This document shows positions 8,039-18,181 of a stretch of DNA of 64,000 bases, one piece after another (the first letter of the stretch is position 1; the number at the start of each line of letters is the position of its first letter). The notes under the pieces were generated by a model. It was not told the DNA's origin. It was given only the letters and a program-made list of their open reading frames with translations, and did not search any database. Made by a program: the position numbers and the translations under genes. Source of the DNA: Nostoc sp. MG11 (lineage in GTDB: Bacteria; Cyanobacteriota; Cyanobacteriia; Cyanobacteriales; Nostocaceae); contig NZ_JACXXN010000001.1 in NCBI RefSeq assembly GCF_014904695.1, positions 546,500-610,499 on the forward strand. Direction: 5' to 3'.

Positions 8039-9619
8039 TTAAATGCTCAACGGCTCAAGTTCAGGATGATGCCAATGCCGCTGATACCATTCGGCAACTA
8101 AGGGACGGATAATGAATTGGGGCTGATGTTCGCCTTTAACATCAATCCGTAGACCTGAGTAAGGTCGTCGTTTCTGGGAACCTTGACCGTTGCGACCGAG
8201 AAAGAAATGCGATCGCGCTACTAATCTACTCTCTTGTTTATCTGTACTGCCAAAAGTTTCCACCAAATCTGGCCCTTCAGTTCGCTGGCGTCGCAGGCTA
8301 TACCCACTACCGCCACAAACAATCCAGTGGATGTGAGAATCAGCGTGTCCTGTGTCCATTGTCTTCAGGTATTCTAAGCAGTGCGCGTGACCGTTTAATA
8401 CCAGATCTATCAGGGGACGCCCTTGAGTTAAAGAACCTACTTTTTCAGCCACCGCATCCAATACACTACGCAAGCGGTGACGAATTACAAGAGTCTGTGC
8501 CTGTTGCCATTTCGTCGCCTCAGTTACATAGGGAGGATGGTGGAAATAAATTATCCTTCCCCGAACTTCGGCGGTATTCCAAGATTCAATTAGTCTTTGC
8601 TTGAGCCAGTCAAGTTGTTCGATGTCAGTTAGTGTTTGTTGGTTAGAACTCAGTTGCTTGTCGATATCAACTACAATTTCTTCAATTTGTGACACCTTAC
8701 CTTGCATGTCATCCAGTTGATCGGCTTCTTGAGAATTGTCGGGATTAAGCTTTGCTGATTCTTCCAAGATTTGCATTTTTTCCTGCTCTAAATCCTGACG
8801 ACGTTTTTCTAGAATTTTCCGATCAGCTGCGCCTTCTTTTGTTTTAGGCAGTGGCAATGGATCATTAAATGTATTAGAGTCCAGAGCAAAGAAGTCAATA
8901 CCGCCATAGCGAAAAGTGTAGTAGCGATTAGGGAGGCGGGTGAATTGCCCAGGTTCATAGCAAAGACAACGCCCTGTATCTGTCTTAGCAGTGTAGTGCT
9001 TGTTTAAGTGACGATCTAATTCTCCAGGAAGCTGAAACGCCTTGAGATAGTCCAAAAACGCCTTTGCATAAGCATCACCTGCGTTTGAGCCATGTAAGCC
9101 TACATCAATGTCTAGCCGCGATCGCAACAGCTGACGAATAGGTAATGTTGTCAAGGACGCTAAGCTCAAAAGTATCGGCAAGTCATAGTAATCATGATTT
9201 CCAGGTACAGGTAGAATGGGCAGACTGAAAATCATCTGGTCGTAAGCTATCTGTCTTGGATGCTCTCCGCCCAAGATAAACTCTCGGTAAGGCTTGATAA
9301 AGTTTTGCTGGTAGTATTCACTCGACCCCACTAGATAAATCACATCACCCATATGCAGCATAAAACGGCATTCATTGTGATGGGGCAGCATGAGTTCAGC
9401 AACCTGTCGCTGGGGATTGTGTCCCTTGTGTGATCCAGAACCACTATCACCTACAACCAAAAACGAGAACTCAGAATCATCTGCCTGATCATCTTCCAGC
9501 ACTAGCCGAGTTTGATCAATGCCTCGTTCCACAATCAACGGATCTTGCCACCGCACCCGCTGATTCATCTTGCGAATTTTTTTAGTGATCGCCGGATCAG
9601 ATACAAATTTCAACGCCAC
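8039..9619 (-). CDS. calcineurin-like metallophosphoesterase with coiled-coil insertion
   Basis: 526 residues. The metal-site motifs of the family appear in order: VVGDSGSGSH (Asp58), MGDVIYL (91-92), PGNHDYYD (140-143), YFHHPPY (near 365) and LNGHAHCLEY (near 418). Between the third and fourth lies a charged heptad-rich stretch of about 75 residues (about 265-340, with EKRRQDLEQEKMQILEESAK) that should form a coiled coil; this is unusual for the fold. No signal peptide, so probably cytoplasmic. The substrate is unknown; the family includes purple acid phosphatases and nucleotide phosphodiesterases. The start is GTG 9619, supported by CAGGAG just upstream. The gene converges on the ndhH-like gene. 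Confidence 0.8.
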   Translation of the reverse strand: MALKFVSDPAITKKIRKMNQRVRWQDPLIVERGIDQTRLVLEDDQADDSEFSFLVVGDSGSGSHKGHNPQRQVAELMLPHHNECRFMLHMGDVIYLVGSSEYYQQNFIKPYREFILGGEHPRQIAYDQMIFSLPILPVPGNHDYYDLPILLSLASLTTLPIRQLLRSRLDIDVGLHGSNAGDAYAKAFLDYLKAFQLPGELDRHLNKHYTAKTDTGRCLCYEPGQFTRLPNRYYTFRYGGIDFFALDSNTFNDPLPLPKTKEGAADRKILEKRRQDLEQEKMQILEESAKLNPDNSQEADQLDDMQGKVSQIEEIVVDIDKQLSSNQQTLTDIEQLDWLKQRLIESWNTAEVRGRIIYFHHPPYVTEATKWQQAQTLVIRHRLRSVLDAVAEKVGSLTQGRPLIDLVLNGHAHCLEYLKTMDTGHADSHIHWIVCGGSGYSLRRQRTEGPDLVETFGSTDKQESRLVARSHFFLGRNGQGSQKRRPYSGLRIDVKGEHQPQFIIRPLVAEWYQRHWHHPELEPLSI

Positions 9620-9652
9620 TTACTCCTGAATCTTTCACTAGGAATTGGGCAA

Positions 9653-9687
9653 GGGTTAAGGGTCAAGGGTCAAGAGTCAAGAGTCAA
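9653..9687. repeat. heptanucleotide tandem repeat (STRR)
   Basis: Five heptamers of the form GGGTTAA, GGGTCAA, GGGTCAA, GAGTCAA, GAGTCAA. Short tandemly repeated heptamers are a hallmark of heterocyst-forming cyanobacterial genomes. Confidence 0.8.
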
Positions 9688-9769
9688 AAGTTATTATTTT
9701 CCCCCTTGTCCCTCTTGTTCTCCTTCTCCTCATTGTCTCCCCACTCCCCCACTCCGCTCAGCACTCTCC

Positions 9770-10741
9770 TCACTCCTCCGCTGGCTCTTTCATTTCAACA
9801 GTCAGGTTAGGAAGTCCATTTAGTTTTTCCGTAGGCTCTATTTCTTCTACTAATGGCACAAAAATCTTCAAGCCGGCTGGTACGCACTTAATTTCTATCG
9901 GAGTTGTGCCTGCGATTTCACCATCCAGGACAACTTTTTGTGGTGGGTCTGTGGTGATTTTAAATTGTTTGGCTCGCAGAAAGCCAATATCATCACGTTC
10001 TGCGGCGTTACCCGTTGAGGCTGTTTGAAATAGATGGAATGTCGCGGCGATCGCTCCGGCTTTGCTAGTTGGAGCTACGATTGTCAAATCTAGTAGCCCA
10101 TCGTCATAAACCAAACCTGCTGGACCTTGAGCTAAGACTGAAGTTGGCGGTGCGGCATTTGCTACTGTTACTGCCACGGCGCTAGTTTTAATTATCTTGT
10201 CTTCAGTTTCAATTTCAACATCAAAGGTCTTTAAATTTCTTAATTGCTGAATTCCTGCTAGGACGTACGCCATCATTCCAAAACGATTCTTAGCTTCTCG
10301 ATCTGCCAGTTCTACAGTTTCAGCCTCAAAGCCAATACCTGCAAGCAGTACCATTGGCTGATCATTGCAATAGGCTACGTCTACGCTGCAAGTATCTCCC
10401 TGCAAAATTGTTTGACATGCACCTGCGATCGTGTCAGGGATTCCTAAAGCTGTGGCAAAAGCGTTTGCTGTTCCACGGGAAATAATCCCAAATGGAATAT
10501 CTGTACCCACTACAGCCGCCGCCGCTGCTGACAGCGTGCCATCTCCCCCGGAAGCAATGATCGCATCTACCCCCCGTTCTACTGCTGCATGAGCCAGTGC
10601 GTCAGCGTCGATTTCTTCTGTTGTGAGATAAATATCCAGGTCAATTTCTGGCTCTAATATTGCCCGAATCTGTGCCAGTTCTACTTCTGGGTCTCCTTGA
10701 CCCGCAACTGGATTGAAGATAAGGCAGGCGGAACGGTTCAT
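9770..10741 (-). CDS. diacylglycerol/lipid kinase family protein (YegS/BmrU type)
   Basis: 323 residues. It starts with SACLIFNPVAGQG, typical of the DAGK catalytic domain, followed by the nucleotide-binding IIASGGDGTLSAAAAA (near residue 82) and GIISRGTANAFATALGIP (near 106). The C-terminal beta-sandwich includes VDVAYCNDQPMVLLAGIGFEAE, DDGLLDLTIVAP and VVLDGEIAGTTPIEIKCVP. These enzymes use ATP to phosphorylate diacylglycerol, sphingoid bases or phosphatidylglycerol; the exact lipid cannot be read from sequence. Soluble or membrane-peripheral. It sits 150 bases upstream of the metallophosphoesterase gene on the same strand, with a repeat-filled gap. Confidence 0.85.
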   Translation of the reverse strand: MNRSACLIFNPVAGQGDPEVELAQIRAILEPEIDLDIYLTTEEIDADALAHAAVERGVDAIIASGGDGTLSAAAAAVVGTDIPFGIISRGTANAFATALGIPDTIAGACQTILQGDTCSVDVAYCNDQPMVLLAGIGFEAETVELADREAKNRFGMMAYVLAGIQQLRNLKTFDVEIETEDKIIKTSAVAVTVANAAPPTSVLAQGPAGLVYDDGLLDLTIVAPTSKAGAIAATFHLFQTASTGNAAERDDIGFLRAKQFKITTDPPQKVVLDGEIAGTTPIEIKCVPAGLKIFVPLVEEIEPTEKLNGLPNLTVEMKEPAEE

Positions 10742-10928
10742 AAGGTATGAAAATTAAGCTTAGATTTATAAAATACCAAACTATTCCTAGCATTCCTGTA
10801 CAATTTCAACTTCCATCTGACGACAGGTTTGCTTATCTATAAAGTGTGGGAATCTCTTTCGGATGCACAGAGCAATGGTGACAGATGTGCTGGTATCTTT
10901 TATTTATACTTACAAAATAAATTTTACT

Positions 10929-11351
10929 ATGCGTCAGTTATTACTAGTTTTTATAAATATACTAACTTTTAGCAGTTTAGATACCTCTGCCGTAACAATA
11001 ACAAGCACAACGCCAGATATAACAGAGATCCTCTTTGCTCAAAATTTAAATTGCAATAATGCTCAAACTCAAGCAGAAATTAATAGATGCACTCAGTTGT
11101 TCTATCAGAATACAGACAAAAAATTGAATCAAGTTTATCAGCAACTACTGCCAAAATTAGAAAGGTCTAGGCGACAGAAATTAACTACTGCACAACAAGC
11201 ATGGATCAAGTTTAGAGATACTAGTTGTGAATTTGAAAAAAGCAGATACGAAGGTGGAAGTATTATTCCTACTGTTTATTTTACTTGCCTAGAAAAGACC
11301 ACAAAACAGCGCACGCAACAATTACAGGAATATCTTAAATCCGACCCTTAA
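10929..11351 (+). CDS. secreted LprI/DUF1311-family protein
   Basis: 140 residues from ATG 10929, which begins a signal peptide (MRQLLLVFINILTFSS). An in-frame ATG at 10863 would add 22 residues before it and is less likely. The mature part has the DUF1311 pattern: NCNNAQTQAEINRC, a Tyr/Asp-rich helix (KKLNQVYQQLLPKL), TTAQQAWIKFRDTSCEFE, YEGGS, and a last Cys before a helix. The four cysteines probably form two disulfides. LprI of Mycobacterium inhibits lysozyme; most other members have no known role. Periplasmic. It is flanked by repeats and shows no operon partner. Confidence 0.75.
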   Translation: MRQLLLVFINILTFSSLDTSAVTITSTTPDITEILFAQNLNCNNAQTQAEINRCTQLFYQNTDKKLNQVYQQLLPKLERSRRQKLTTAQQAWIKFRDTSCEFEKSRYEGGSIIPTVYFTCLEKTTKQRTQQLQEYLKSDP

Positions 11352-11614
11352 GACGAGTGCTGAAGTGCGGTAGCGGGGCGTTTAGTCCGTGCTGAGTAAA
11401 GAGTACTGAGTGAAAATTCTTAAAGAAATACATTCTCATAAGTGTTGGTGTATGCAACTCATGACGAGTGTTGAGTAATAAGAAAGAATGTAAAAGTATG
11501 TAAAGAAAAACAAAAATAAACTTGACTGTAATTGGGCAAATGCAATCCGGTGAGTCACTGACTACGGTAGTCTAGATGAGAGTGAATTTATCGCCTGGTT
11601 TGACATAATTTTTT

Positions 11615-12586
11615 ATGACTTCAGTTGTTGCTAGCCCCACACGCACTATTCGTATTGGTTCACGCAAAAGCCAACTTGCTCTTGTTCAAACATACTGGGT
11701 ACAAGAGCAACTCCAGAAAAGCTTTCCTGATATCACTTTTGAAGTCCACACCATGTCTACCCAAGGTGACAAAATCTTGGATGTAGCTTTAGCCAAGATT
11801 GGCGATAAAGGACTATTTACTAAAGAACTTGAACTGGGAATGCTCAACAAGGAGATTGACTTTGCAGTTCATTCCTTGAAGGATCTACCGACTCACTTAC
11901 CAGCAGAGTTAACACTAGCAGCAATTACAGAACGGGAAAATCCGGCAGATGCACTGGTGGTGCATGAAAAACACAAAGATAAACAAATCGATACTTTACC
12001 AGAGGGTGCAGTAATCGGTACATCTTCTCTGCGGCGGTTAGCACAATTACGCCACTACTTCCCTCACTTTACTTTCAAAGATGTGCGGGGAAACTTGAAT
12101 ACACGCTTGGCAAAACTGGATGCAGGTGAGTACGATGCTTTGATTTTGGCAGCAGCAGGATTAGAGCGATTGGGAATGGGCGATCGCGTTCACCAAATTA
12201 TACCTAAAGAAATCTCTCTCCATGCCGTTGGACAAGGAGCTTTAGGTATTGAATGCCGTGCTGATGATAGCGAATTGATCTCCTTACTCAAAGCGATCGA
12301 ACATCCCCAAACACGTGATCGCTGTCTCGCCGAACGAGCATTCTTGCGCGATCTTGAAGGTGGTTGTCAAGTACCTATTGGTGTAAATACAGAAATTACT
12401 GGTAATAAATTGACATTAACGGGGATAGTCGCCAGTGTTGATGGTCAAAAGATGGTAAAAGATACCGTCACTGGAGAAGCCAACAATGCCGAAGCCGTAG
12501 GTACAGAACTAGCACATCTGTTACGCCAACAAGGAGCAGAAGAAATTTTGGCAGAAATCTTTGCTGTGATTCAGCGGGGTTCCTAG
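11615..12586 (+). CDS. hemC: porphobilinogen deaminase (hydroxymethylbilane synthase)
   Basis: 323 residues, normal length. The enzyme joins four porphobilinogens into hydroxymethylbilane in the heme/chlorophyll pathway, in the cytoplasm. Visible motifs: [14 protein letters not shown] at the start, [19 protein letters not shown] with the catalytic Asp (about residue 90), [11 protein letters not shown] and [12 protein letters not shown]. Cys251 in [10 protein letters not shown] carries the dipyrromethane cofactor. The ending is complete. The gene is probably transcribed alone; glgA follows 140 bases downstream. Confidence 0.97.
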   Translation: MTSVVASPTRTIRIGSRKSQLALVQTYWVQEQLQKSFPDITFEVHTMSTQGDKILDVALAKIGDKGLFTKELELGMLNKEIDFAVHSLKDLPTHLPAELTLAAITERENPADALVVHEKHKDKQIDTLPEGAVIGTSSLRRLAQLRHYFPHFTFKDVRGNLNTRLAKLDAGEYDALILAAAGLERLGMGDRVHQIIPKEISLHAVGQGALGIECRADDSELISLLKAIEHPQTRDRCLAERAFLRDLEGGCQVPIGVNTEITGNKLTLTGIVASVDGQKMVKDTVTGEANNAEAVGTELAHLLRQQGAEEILAEIFAVIQRGS

Positions 12587-12726
12587 GCTATAGGGCGAGG
12601 AGATGTGGTTAGATAAGAATTGATCGCCGTTGCACAAAAGGTGTGCTAGACGCGACAGCTCGCGTTGAGCAGGATCGTGAAGTTACTTTGACAATATTAG
12701 GCAGAACCGGGGAAGCAAAAATTACC

Positions 12727-14169
12727 ATGCGGATTCTATTTGTTGCAGCAGAAGCAGCACCCATTGCGAAAGTAGGCGGAATGGGTGATGTTGTTGGGGC
12801 ATTACCCAAATTCTTAAGAGCAATGGGGCATGATGTACGAATATTCTTGCCTTACTACGGTTTCCTGCCAGACAAAATGGAAATTCCCAAAGAACCCGTC
12901 TGGCGGGGATCTGCTATGTTCCAGGACTTTGCTGTTTACGAAGCAGTTTTACCTGGTACTGATGTTCCTTTGTACTTATTTGGACATCCCGTTTTTTTGC
13001 CCCGCCGCATTTACTCTGGAGAAGATGAAGACTGGCGGTTCACCTTTTTTGCCAATGGTGCAGCTGAATTTGCCTGGAATCACTGGAAGCCGGAAATTAT
13101 CCATTGCCACGATTGGCACACAGGAATGATTCCTGTGTGGATGCATCAAGATCCTGATATCACCACTGTTTTTACCATTCATAACCTGGCTTATCAAGGG
13201 CCATGGCGTTGGTATTTGGAGAAAATTACCTGGTGTCCTTGGTATATGCAAGGACACAATACAATGGCCGCTGCGGTGCAATATGCTAATAAGGTAAATA
13301 CAGTTTCCCCAACTTATGCTGAGCAAATTAAAACACCTACTTATGGTGAAACATTAGAAGGTTTGCTGTCCTTTATTAGCGGCAAATTATCTGGGATTAT
13401 TAACGGCATAGATACCGAAGTTTATAATCCAGAAAATGACAAATATATTGCCCAAACCTTCACTGCTGATACTCTAGATAAACGCAGAGCTAATAAAATT
13501 GCTTTGCAAGAAGAAGTAGGATTAGAAGTTAACTCTAATGCCTTTTTAATTGGAATTGTGACGCGATTAGTGGAACAAAAAGGCATTGATTTAATATTGC
13601 AAATCCTCGATCGCTTCATGGCTTATACAGATGCACAATTTGTGCTTTTGGGAACAGGCGATCGCTACTACGAAAGCCAAATGTGGCAGTTAGCATCTCG
13701 CTTTCCCGGACGCATGGCGACTTACCTACTGTATAACGATGCCTTGTCTCGCCGGATTTACGCTGGTACTGACGCCTTCTTAATGCCTAGCCGTTTTGAA
13801 CCCTGCGGTATTAGCCAAATGATGTCTTTACGTTATGGTTCAGTACCTATTGTTCGCCGTACAGGCGGATTAGTGGACACCGTATCGCACTACGACCCCG
13901 TAAATGAAGTAGGCACCGGTTATTGCTTTGACCGCTATGAACCGCTAGACCTCTTTACCTGTATGATCCGTGCCTGGGAAGGCTTCCGTTTCAAACCCCA
14001 GTGGCAAGAATTACAAAAACGCGGCATGAGCCAAGACTTTAGCTGGTATCAGTCTGCTAAGCAATATGTGAAGTTGTACAGGTCAATTTACGGCTTACCA
14101 GAAGAAGAGGAGCAAACACCACAACCAGAGTTAGTGCTAAACAAGGCAGTAACTAGTAGCAAATCCTAA
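12727..14169 (+). CDS. glgA: glycogen synthase (GT5)
   Basis: 480 residues. It transfers glucose from ADP-glucose to the end of glycogen chains. The ADP-glucose-binding [14 protein letters not shown] follows [14 protein letters not shown] at the very start; [39 protein letters not shown] and [20 protein letters not shown] are the other GT5 signatures. The sequence resembles the GlgA1-type cyanobacterial enzyme (Synechocystis sll0945) from memory. ATG 12727 is chosen because it begins the conserved domain; an upstream in-frame GTG at 12643 would add 28 residues unlike the family. A clear terminator follows. Confidence 0.95.
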   Translation: MRILFVAAEAAPIAKVGGMGDVVGALPKFLRAMGHDVRIFLPYYGFLPDKMEIPKEPVWRGSAMFQDFAVYEAVLPGTDVPLYLFGHPVFLPRRIYSGEDEDWRFTFFANGAAEFAWNHWKPEIIHCHDWHTGMIPVWMHQDPDITTVFTIHNLAYQGPWRWYLEKITWCPWYMQGHNTMAAAVQYANKVNTVSPTYAEQIKTPTYGETLEGLLSFISGKLSGIINGIDTEVYNPENDKYIAQTFTADTLDKRRANKIALQEEVGLEVNSNAFLIGIVTRLVEQKGIDLILQILDRFMAYTDAQFVLLGTGDRYYESQMWQLASRFPGRMATYLLYNDALSRRIYAGTDAFLMPSRFEPCGISQMMSLRYGSVPIVRRTGGLVDTVSHYDPVNEVGTGYCFDRYEPLDLFTCMIRAWEGFRFKPQWQELQKRGMSQDFSWYQSAKQYVKLYRSIYGLPEEEEQTPQPELVLNKAVTSSKS

Positions 14170-14199
14170 ATCGCCTAAATTAAGTAGATATTTTTATGG

Positions 14200-14243
14200 C
14201 TCATGATAGCATTGCTCGAACATGCTAATCATGAGTTTTTTTT
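14200..14243 (+). terminator. intrinsic terminator of glgA
   Basis: CTCATGATAGCAT (14200-14212) pairs with ATGCTAATCATGAG (14222-14235) with one bulged base, followed at once by eight T. It lies 31 bases after the glgA stop. Confidence 0.85.
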
Positions 14244-14291
14244 GGCGCGATCGCTTTTCATGAAAGTAAGTTTGATGAGCCAAATAGCTCT

Positions 14292-14403
14292 CAATATAGT
14301 TCGGTTAAGGGATAAGGTGTTTCTCTTTTCCTTTAACCCTTCCCCATTAACCTTTTCCCAACTAGTATTTTTAAGCAACAGTATGCTTATCCGAACCGTA
14401 TTG
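14292..14403. repeat. MITE-like element
   Basis: Ends CAATATAGTTCGG (14292-14304) and CCGAACCGTATTG (14391-14403) are inverted repeats with 11 of 13 matching. The 112-bp element is noncoding and pyrimidine-rich in the middle. Its shape fits a non-autonomous insertion element. Confidence 0.55.
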
Positions 14404-14795
14404 AAATAGTCCTTGCAAAATCGATTTTCTGAATATTAGTCAAGACGCGGGTTGCAAATTTGGAACTCGCTGAATAAATATGGCATCTAGCATCACTAGT
14501 TCTTGTTTTAGATCAAAATTAAAAAAATACAAATTATCTTAGCAGCAAAATTGCTGAAATCAATAACACAATATATTTCTTTCAAGATTGTCATATTACC
14601 TAAAATTTATATCGAAGATCAGTTTCAAGAAGCTTTAGTAAGGCTTTCTCCTCAATTCCCTAAGTCAGTCTTGTATGAAATACAACTGTTTTATGTGGGA
14701 ATAACTTTAAATTAGGGGTTTTGATAATTACGTGTCCTTGCTTGATCTGGTACTTCGTCATCATCCCCTTCATGCATATTCAGGAGATGTCTATT
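14404..14795. other. AT-rich intergenic region upstream of the split kinase
   Basis: No gene supported. The CAGGAG at 14781-14786 is a good ribosome binding site for the ATG at 14796. No other feature was seen. Confidence 0.4.
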
Positions 14796-15155
14796 ATGTA
14801 TGACTTGCAAAAATTTACTTTAAGAGATATGTCAGAATGCGGTTTAGCTCTGCGTCATTTAGGCAATAAAACTAACAGTATGGAAGAGGCTAGCAATTAT
14901 ATTATCCAACATCTTTATGAAAATTTAATTGATAAGCAATCTGGTAAAAATGCCTGGGTACTTATCCGTTTTTTCAAAACTCACTCGTACATCGAACTAA
15001 CATCAGAATTGCAAGAATATGCACAAAGTCAGTTAGGTAATCATTTACCAGATGATAGTCTCAAGTGCTTAACTTTATTAGCAACTGCTGGGGAACTACC
15101 AGAATGGAACTCGCGGCACAAATCTGGGGGACACGGCAATTCCTCTAGCAAATGA
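14796..15155 (+). CDS. N-terminal fragment of a frameshifted sensor histidine kinase
   Basis: 119 residues from ATG 14796, placed ten bases after CAGGAG. The sequence (MYDLQKFTLRDMSECGLALR, then SYIELTSELQEYAQ, then CLTLLATAGELPEWNSRHKS) is the usual N-terminus of a cyanobacterial soluble sensor kinase family in which this region is followed, in the same frame, by a GAF-like part and a kinase core. Here the frame ends soon after RHKSGGH, in a nonsense tail GNSSSK. The normal continuation, AIPLANEEAIARIPM, is found in the next frame (+1) from about 15136. A two-base deletion near 15133-15137 explains this. A sequencing error is possible. Confidence 0.75.
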   Translation: MYDLQKFTLRDMSECGLALRHLGNKTNSMEEASNYIIQHLYENLIDKQSGKNAWVLIRFFKTHSYIELTSELQEYAQSQLGNHLPDDSLKCLTLLATAGELPEWNSRHKSGGHGNSSSK

Positions 15156-15177
15156 AGAGGCGATCGCTCGCATACCA

Positions 15178-16566
15178 ATGATTTTTCAACTTATCCAACA
15201 ACTAGGGTTAAATCTCGGCACTGTAGTACAACCAGATGCAAATTTATTAACTGATTTAGAACAACGGATGTATAACGTCTTTTATATTCCCGATGCCTTG
15301 GGTAGCCCCTACATCCCTTCACAAACATCGTTTGTAATCCCATTTAATATAAAGTCTGTGGTTGGATTTGGAGGATTATTACCATCGGGAAATATGTTTG
15401 TAATTCTCATGTTTTTGAGAGTAGTAATTCCTCGGATAACTGTCGATTTGTTGCAACCACTAGCATTAAATGTAAAAATGGCAATCCTACCTTTTGAGGA
15501 TGAAAATATTTTTACTAAGCATAATAAAACTGTTATGAACGATAAAATTTCAATTGCAACAAATAAAAATGATAACTTTCAGTATCTCAACTCACAAATT
15601 GCAACATTAACTCAGTTATTGGATGTTTCTGAGCAATCTACCATCAGTCAATCCGATCGCCTTGAACAAACAAACGCCCACCTTCAAAAAACTTTAGACA
15701 AGCTTCAGACAACTCAAATCCAGCTAGTTCATACTGAAAAAATGTCTAGTTTGGGACAACTAGTTGCTGGTATTGCTCATGAAATTAACAATCCTGTAAA
15801 TTTTATTCATGGTAATCTCATTTATGCTAAACAATATACCGAGATTTTACTAAATTTAATCCAAAGCTATCAAGCTTATTATCCAAATCCTCCAGAGGAA
15901 ATTCAAGAATTAATCAAAGAAACTGAACTAAATTTTCTATCTGAAGACCTAACTAAAATTCTAAATTCCATGACAGTGGGAACAAAACGAATTAGCGAGA
16001 TTGTTAAGTCACTGCGAAATTTTTCTCGTTTAGATGAAGCAGAAGTTAAAACTATCGATATTCACGAAGGTATTGATAGCACTTTAATGATTCTGGAACA
16101 CTGTATGCAAGCTAGACAAGGATATTCAGGAATCAAAGTTATTAAAGAATATGGTCAATTACCTTTAATAGAATGCTATCCCAGCCAACTCAATCAAGTC
16201 TTTATGAATATTATTGCCAATGCCATTGATGCGTTACAAAGTTTTAATGAGTCACTGGTTACGGGTAGTATAGAAGAAAAATATAACTACCTATTACCGA
16301 CAATTCACATTCGCACCAAGGCACTTGATAACAAATGGATAGCAATAAGTATTGCCGATAATGGTTGTGGAATCAACGAAGAAGTGCGTTCCAGGTTATT
16401 TGACCCCTTTTTTACTACTAAACCTGTAGGTAAAGGCACTGGAATAGGTTTATCAATCAGCTATCAAATTATAGTTGAAAAACATGGCGGACAAATTAGC
16501 TGTATTTCTATTCCAGGGCAAGGGGCAGAGTTTGTGATTGAGATTCCTGTGAAGATTAAAAACTAA
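15178..16566 (+). CDS. C-terminal part of the frameshifted sensor histidine kinase
   Basis: 462 residues if started at ATG 15178, though the frame is open further upstream and continues the fragment ending at 15155. Order of parts: sensor region (1-110, with FYIPDALGSPYIPSQ and GFGGLLPSGNMFVI), a coiled-coil linker (about 140-185), HisKA with the phospho-acceptor His in GIAHEINNPVNFI (near residue 205), and a HATPase domain (N-box IIANAIDAL, G1 IADNGCGINE, G2 GKGTGIGLSIS). The kinase core looks intact. No response regulator lies beside it. If translated independently it could still be active but would lack its first domain. Confidence 0.8.
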   Translation: MIFQLIQQLGLNLGTVVQPDANLLTDLEQRMYNVFYIPDALGSPYIPSQTSFVIPFNIKSVVGFGGLLPSGNMFVILMFLRVVIPRITVDLLQPLALNVKMAILPFEDENIFTKHNKTVMNDKISIATNKNDNFQYLNSQIATLTQLLDVSEQSTISQSDRLEQTNAHLQKTLDKLQTTQIQLVHTEKMSSLGQLVAGIAHEINNPVNFIHGNLIYAKQYTEILLNLIQSYQAYYPNPPEEIQELIKETELNFLSEDLTKILNSMTVGTKRISEIVKSLRNFSRLDEAEVKTIDIHEGIDSTLMILEHCMQARQGYSGIKVIKEYGQLPLIECYPSQLNQVFMNIIANAIDALQSFNESLVTGSIEEKYNYLLPTIHIRTKALDNKWIAISIADNGCGINEEVRSRLFDPFFTTKPVGKGTGIGLSISYQIIVEKHGGQISCISIPGQGAEFVIEIPVKIKN

Positions 16567-16639
16567 CTTTTACATCTAATTAGCTTTACACGATCGCATA
16601 ACTCAAATGACAGATAATTTAGACCTAAAATAATATTTT

Positions 16640-17758
16640 TTAGTCAAGATCTAATAAGTAATTTTGCACAATTTCCAAAATGTACTCTGCTGCATGACCA
16701 TCACCAAAGGGATTAATTGCATTTGCCATTGCTTCATAAGCAGCTGAGTTACTGAGCAACTCACTAGTGAGGGCAAAAATTTTCTCACTCGTAGTTCCTA
16801 CAAGTTTAGCTGTACCTGCTGCAACAGCCTCCGGTCTTTCTGTGGTGTCTCTCAGCACTAACACTGGTTTTCCAAGACTGGGTGCTTCTTCCTGCAATCC
16901 ACCAGAGTCGGTGAGCAAAAGATGCGATCGCCCAATCGCTCCTACTAGTTCTCCATAATCTAGAGGTTCTGTCAAGAAAATTCGGGGATGATTTCCTAAA
17001 AGCGCTTGCAAAGGTTCACGCACTGTCGGGTTACGATGTAATGGTAAAAGCAATGCTGTATCTGGAAACTTATCTAAAATCTGTAAAAACCCCTGAGCGA
17101 TCGCTTGTAGTGGTTCTCCCCAATTCTCTCGACGATGTACTGTTGCTAGCAGAACGCGATATGAGTCCCAGTTTAAACCTGGTATATTGCAGGCTGGTTG
17201 AGTTGCAGCCACATTCAACAGTGCATCAATCACCGTGTTACCTGTTAGGTGAATTTCACCCAAAACACCAGAACGTTGCAAGTTTTCCATAGCTAAAGAA
17301 GTTGGCGCAAAGTGCAACTGAGTGAGTTGAGAAATTAACCGCCGATTAGCTTCTTCTGGATAAGGATTAAAAATATTATCAGTTCTTAACCCTGCTTCTA
17401 CATGACCTACAGGGATTTTTTGGTAAAAAGCTGCTAAAGTTGCGGCAAAAGCTGTGGTAGTATCTCCCTGCACCAGCACTAAATCTGGCTTTTTTTCCTG
17501 GAATAATGTTTCTAAACCTCGCAAGCTACGGCAGGTAATATCACTTAAGGATTGCTGAGCCTGCATAATCTCCAAGTCATGATCTGCCTTTATATTGAAC
17601 AATTGCATGACTTGCTCAACCATTTCTCGATGCTGTCCAGTTAAAATTACTTTCAACTCAAAATCTGTAGATTTTTGGAAAACTTGAATCACCGGAGCTA
17701 GTTTGATTGCTTCTGGACGAGTACCCAAAATAATGCAAACTCGTTTTTGGTTAGTCAT
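16640..17758 (-). CDS. wecB: UDP-N-acetylglucosamine 2-epimerase (non-hydrolysing)
   Basis: 372 residues. It interconverts UDP-GlcNAc and UDP-ManNAc for surface polysaccharide synthesis, in the cytoplasm. Motifs: ILGTRPEAIKLAPVI at the start, LTGQHREM, VLVQGDTTTAFAATLAA, HVEAGLRT, YPEEANRRLISQLT, THLR-type TVHRRENWG, DSGGLQEEAPSLGKPVLVLR and TERPEAV. All are standard for WecB/MnaA. There are no other polysaccharide genes in view, so its pathway partner is unknown. The start is an ATG at 17758, without a strong ribosome binding site. Confidence 0.95.
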   Translation of the reverse strand: MTNQKRVCIILGTRPEAIKLAPVIQVFQKSTDFELKVILTGQHREMVEQVMQLFNIKADHDLEIMQAQQSLSDITCRSLRGLETLFQEKKPDLVLVQGDTTTAFAATLAAFYQKIPVGHVEAGLRTDNIFNPYPEEANRRLISQLTQLHFAPTSLAMENLQRSGVLGEIHLTGNTVIDALLNVAATQPACNIPGLNWDSYRVLLATVHRRENWGEPLQAIAQGFLQILDKFPDTALLLPLHRNPTVREPLQALLGNHPRIFLTEPLDYGELVGAIGRSHLLLTDSGGLQEEAPSLGKPVLVLRDTTERPEAVAAGTAKLVGTTSEKIFALTSELLSNSAAYEAMANAINPFGDGHAAEYILEIVQNYLLDLD

Positions 17759-17993
17759 TAGCCATTAGTAATTAGTTATTTTAGTGATTAGTCAAGAGCC
17801 AATATAGCAGTTCTTGTTTGGATGCAACATGCGTTCAGATCACAACGTTCACCAATTCGTAATAGGTTACGCCCCGCTTCTCTAAAAAACGCTGTGTGTA
17901 ACTTGCTTCACCGTAGAGGTACACTAACGTAATTTGTAATTAAAAAATTCAAATTTACAGCGCTTTTCAAATGATTAGACGACAAATCGTAGA

Positions 17994-18054
17994 GTGGGCA
18001 TTGCTTACAAAAGTTTATCTAATATACATTTAAGATATTGGTGGCAATGCCCAC
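17994..18054. repeat. dispersed palindromic repeat (GTGGGCATTGC family)
   Basis: GTGGGCATTGC at 17994-18004 and GCAATGCCCAC at 18044-18054 form an 11-bp inverted repeat around a 39-base loop. Related palindromes occur at 37946-37975, 46166-46195 and 50440-50467. The rest of the gap 17759-18180 holds a common repeat string (GGTTACGCCCCGCTTCTC at about 17863) and no gene. Confidence 0.65.
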
Positions 18055-18181
18055 CTTACAGAAAACTTTGAAAATCGGGCTTATGGCAATGGGTATTGGG
18101 GAGCCAGTTTCGCTTTGCTCAAAATCATACTTTAGGGATTTATGCAATAGGTCTAATCTTTACAAATTACAAATAAGCATG

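Noticed and set aside
12643..12726. N-terminal extension of glgA
   Set aside because: The 28 extra residues are unlike any GlgA; the conserved [12 protein letters not shown] begins at 12727.
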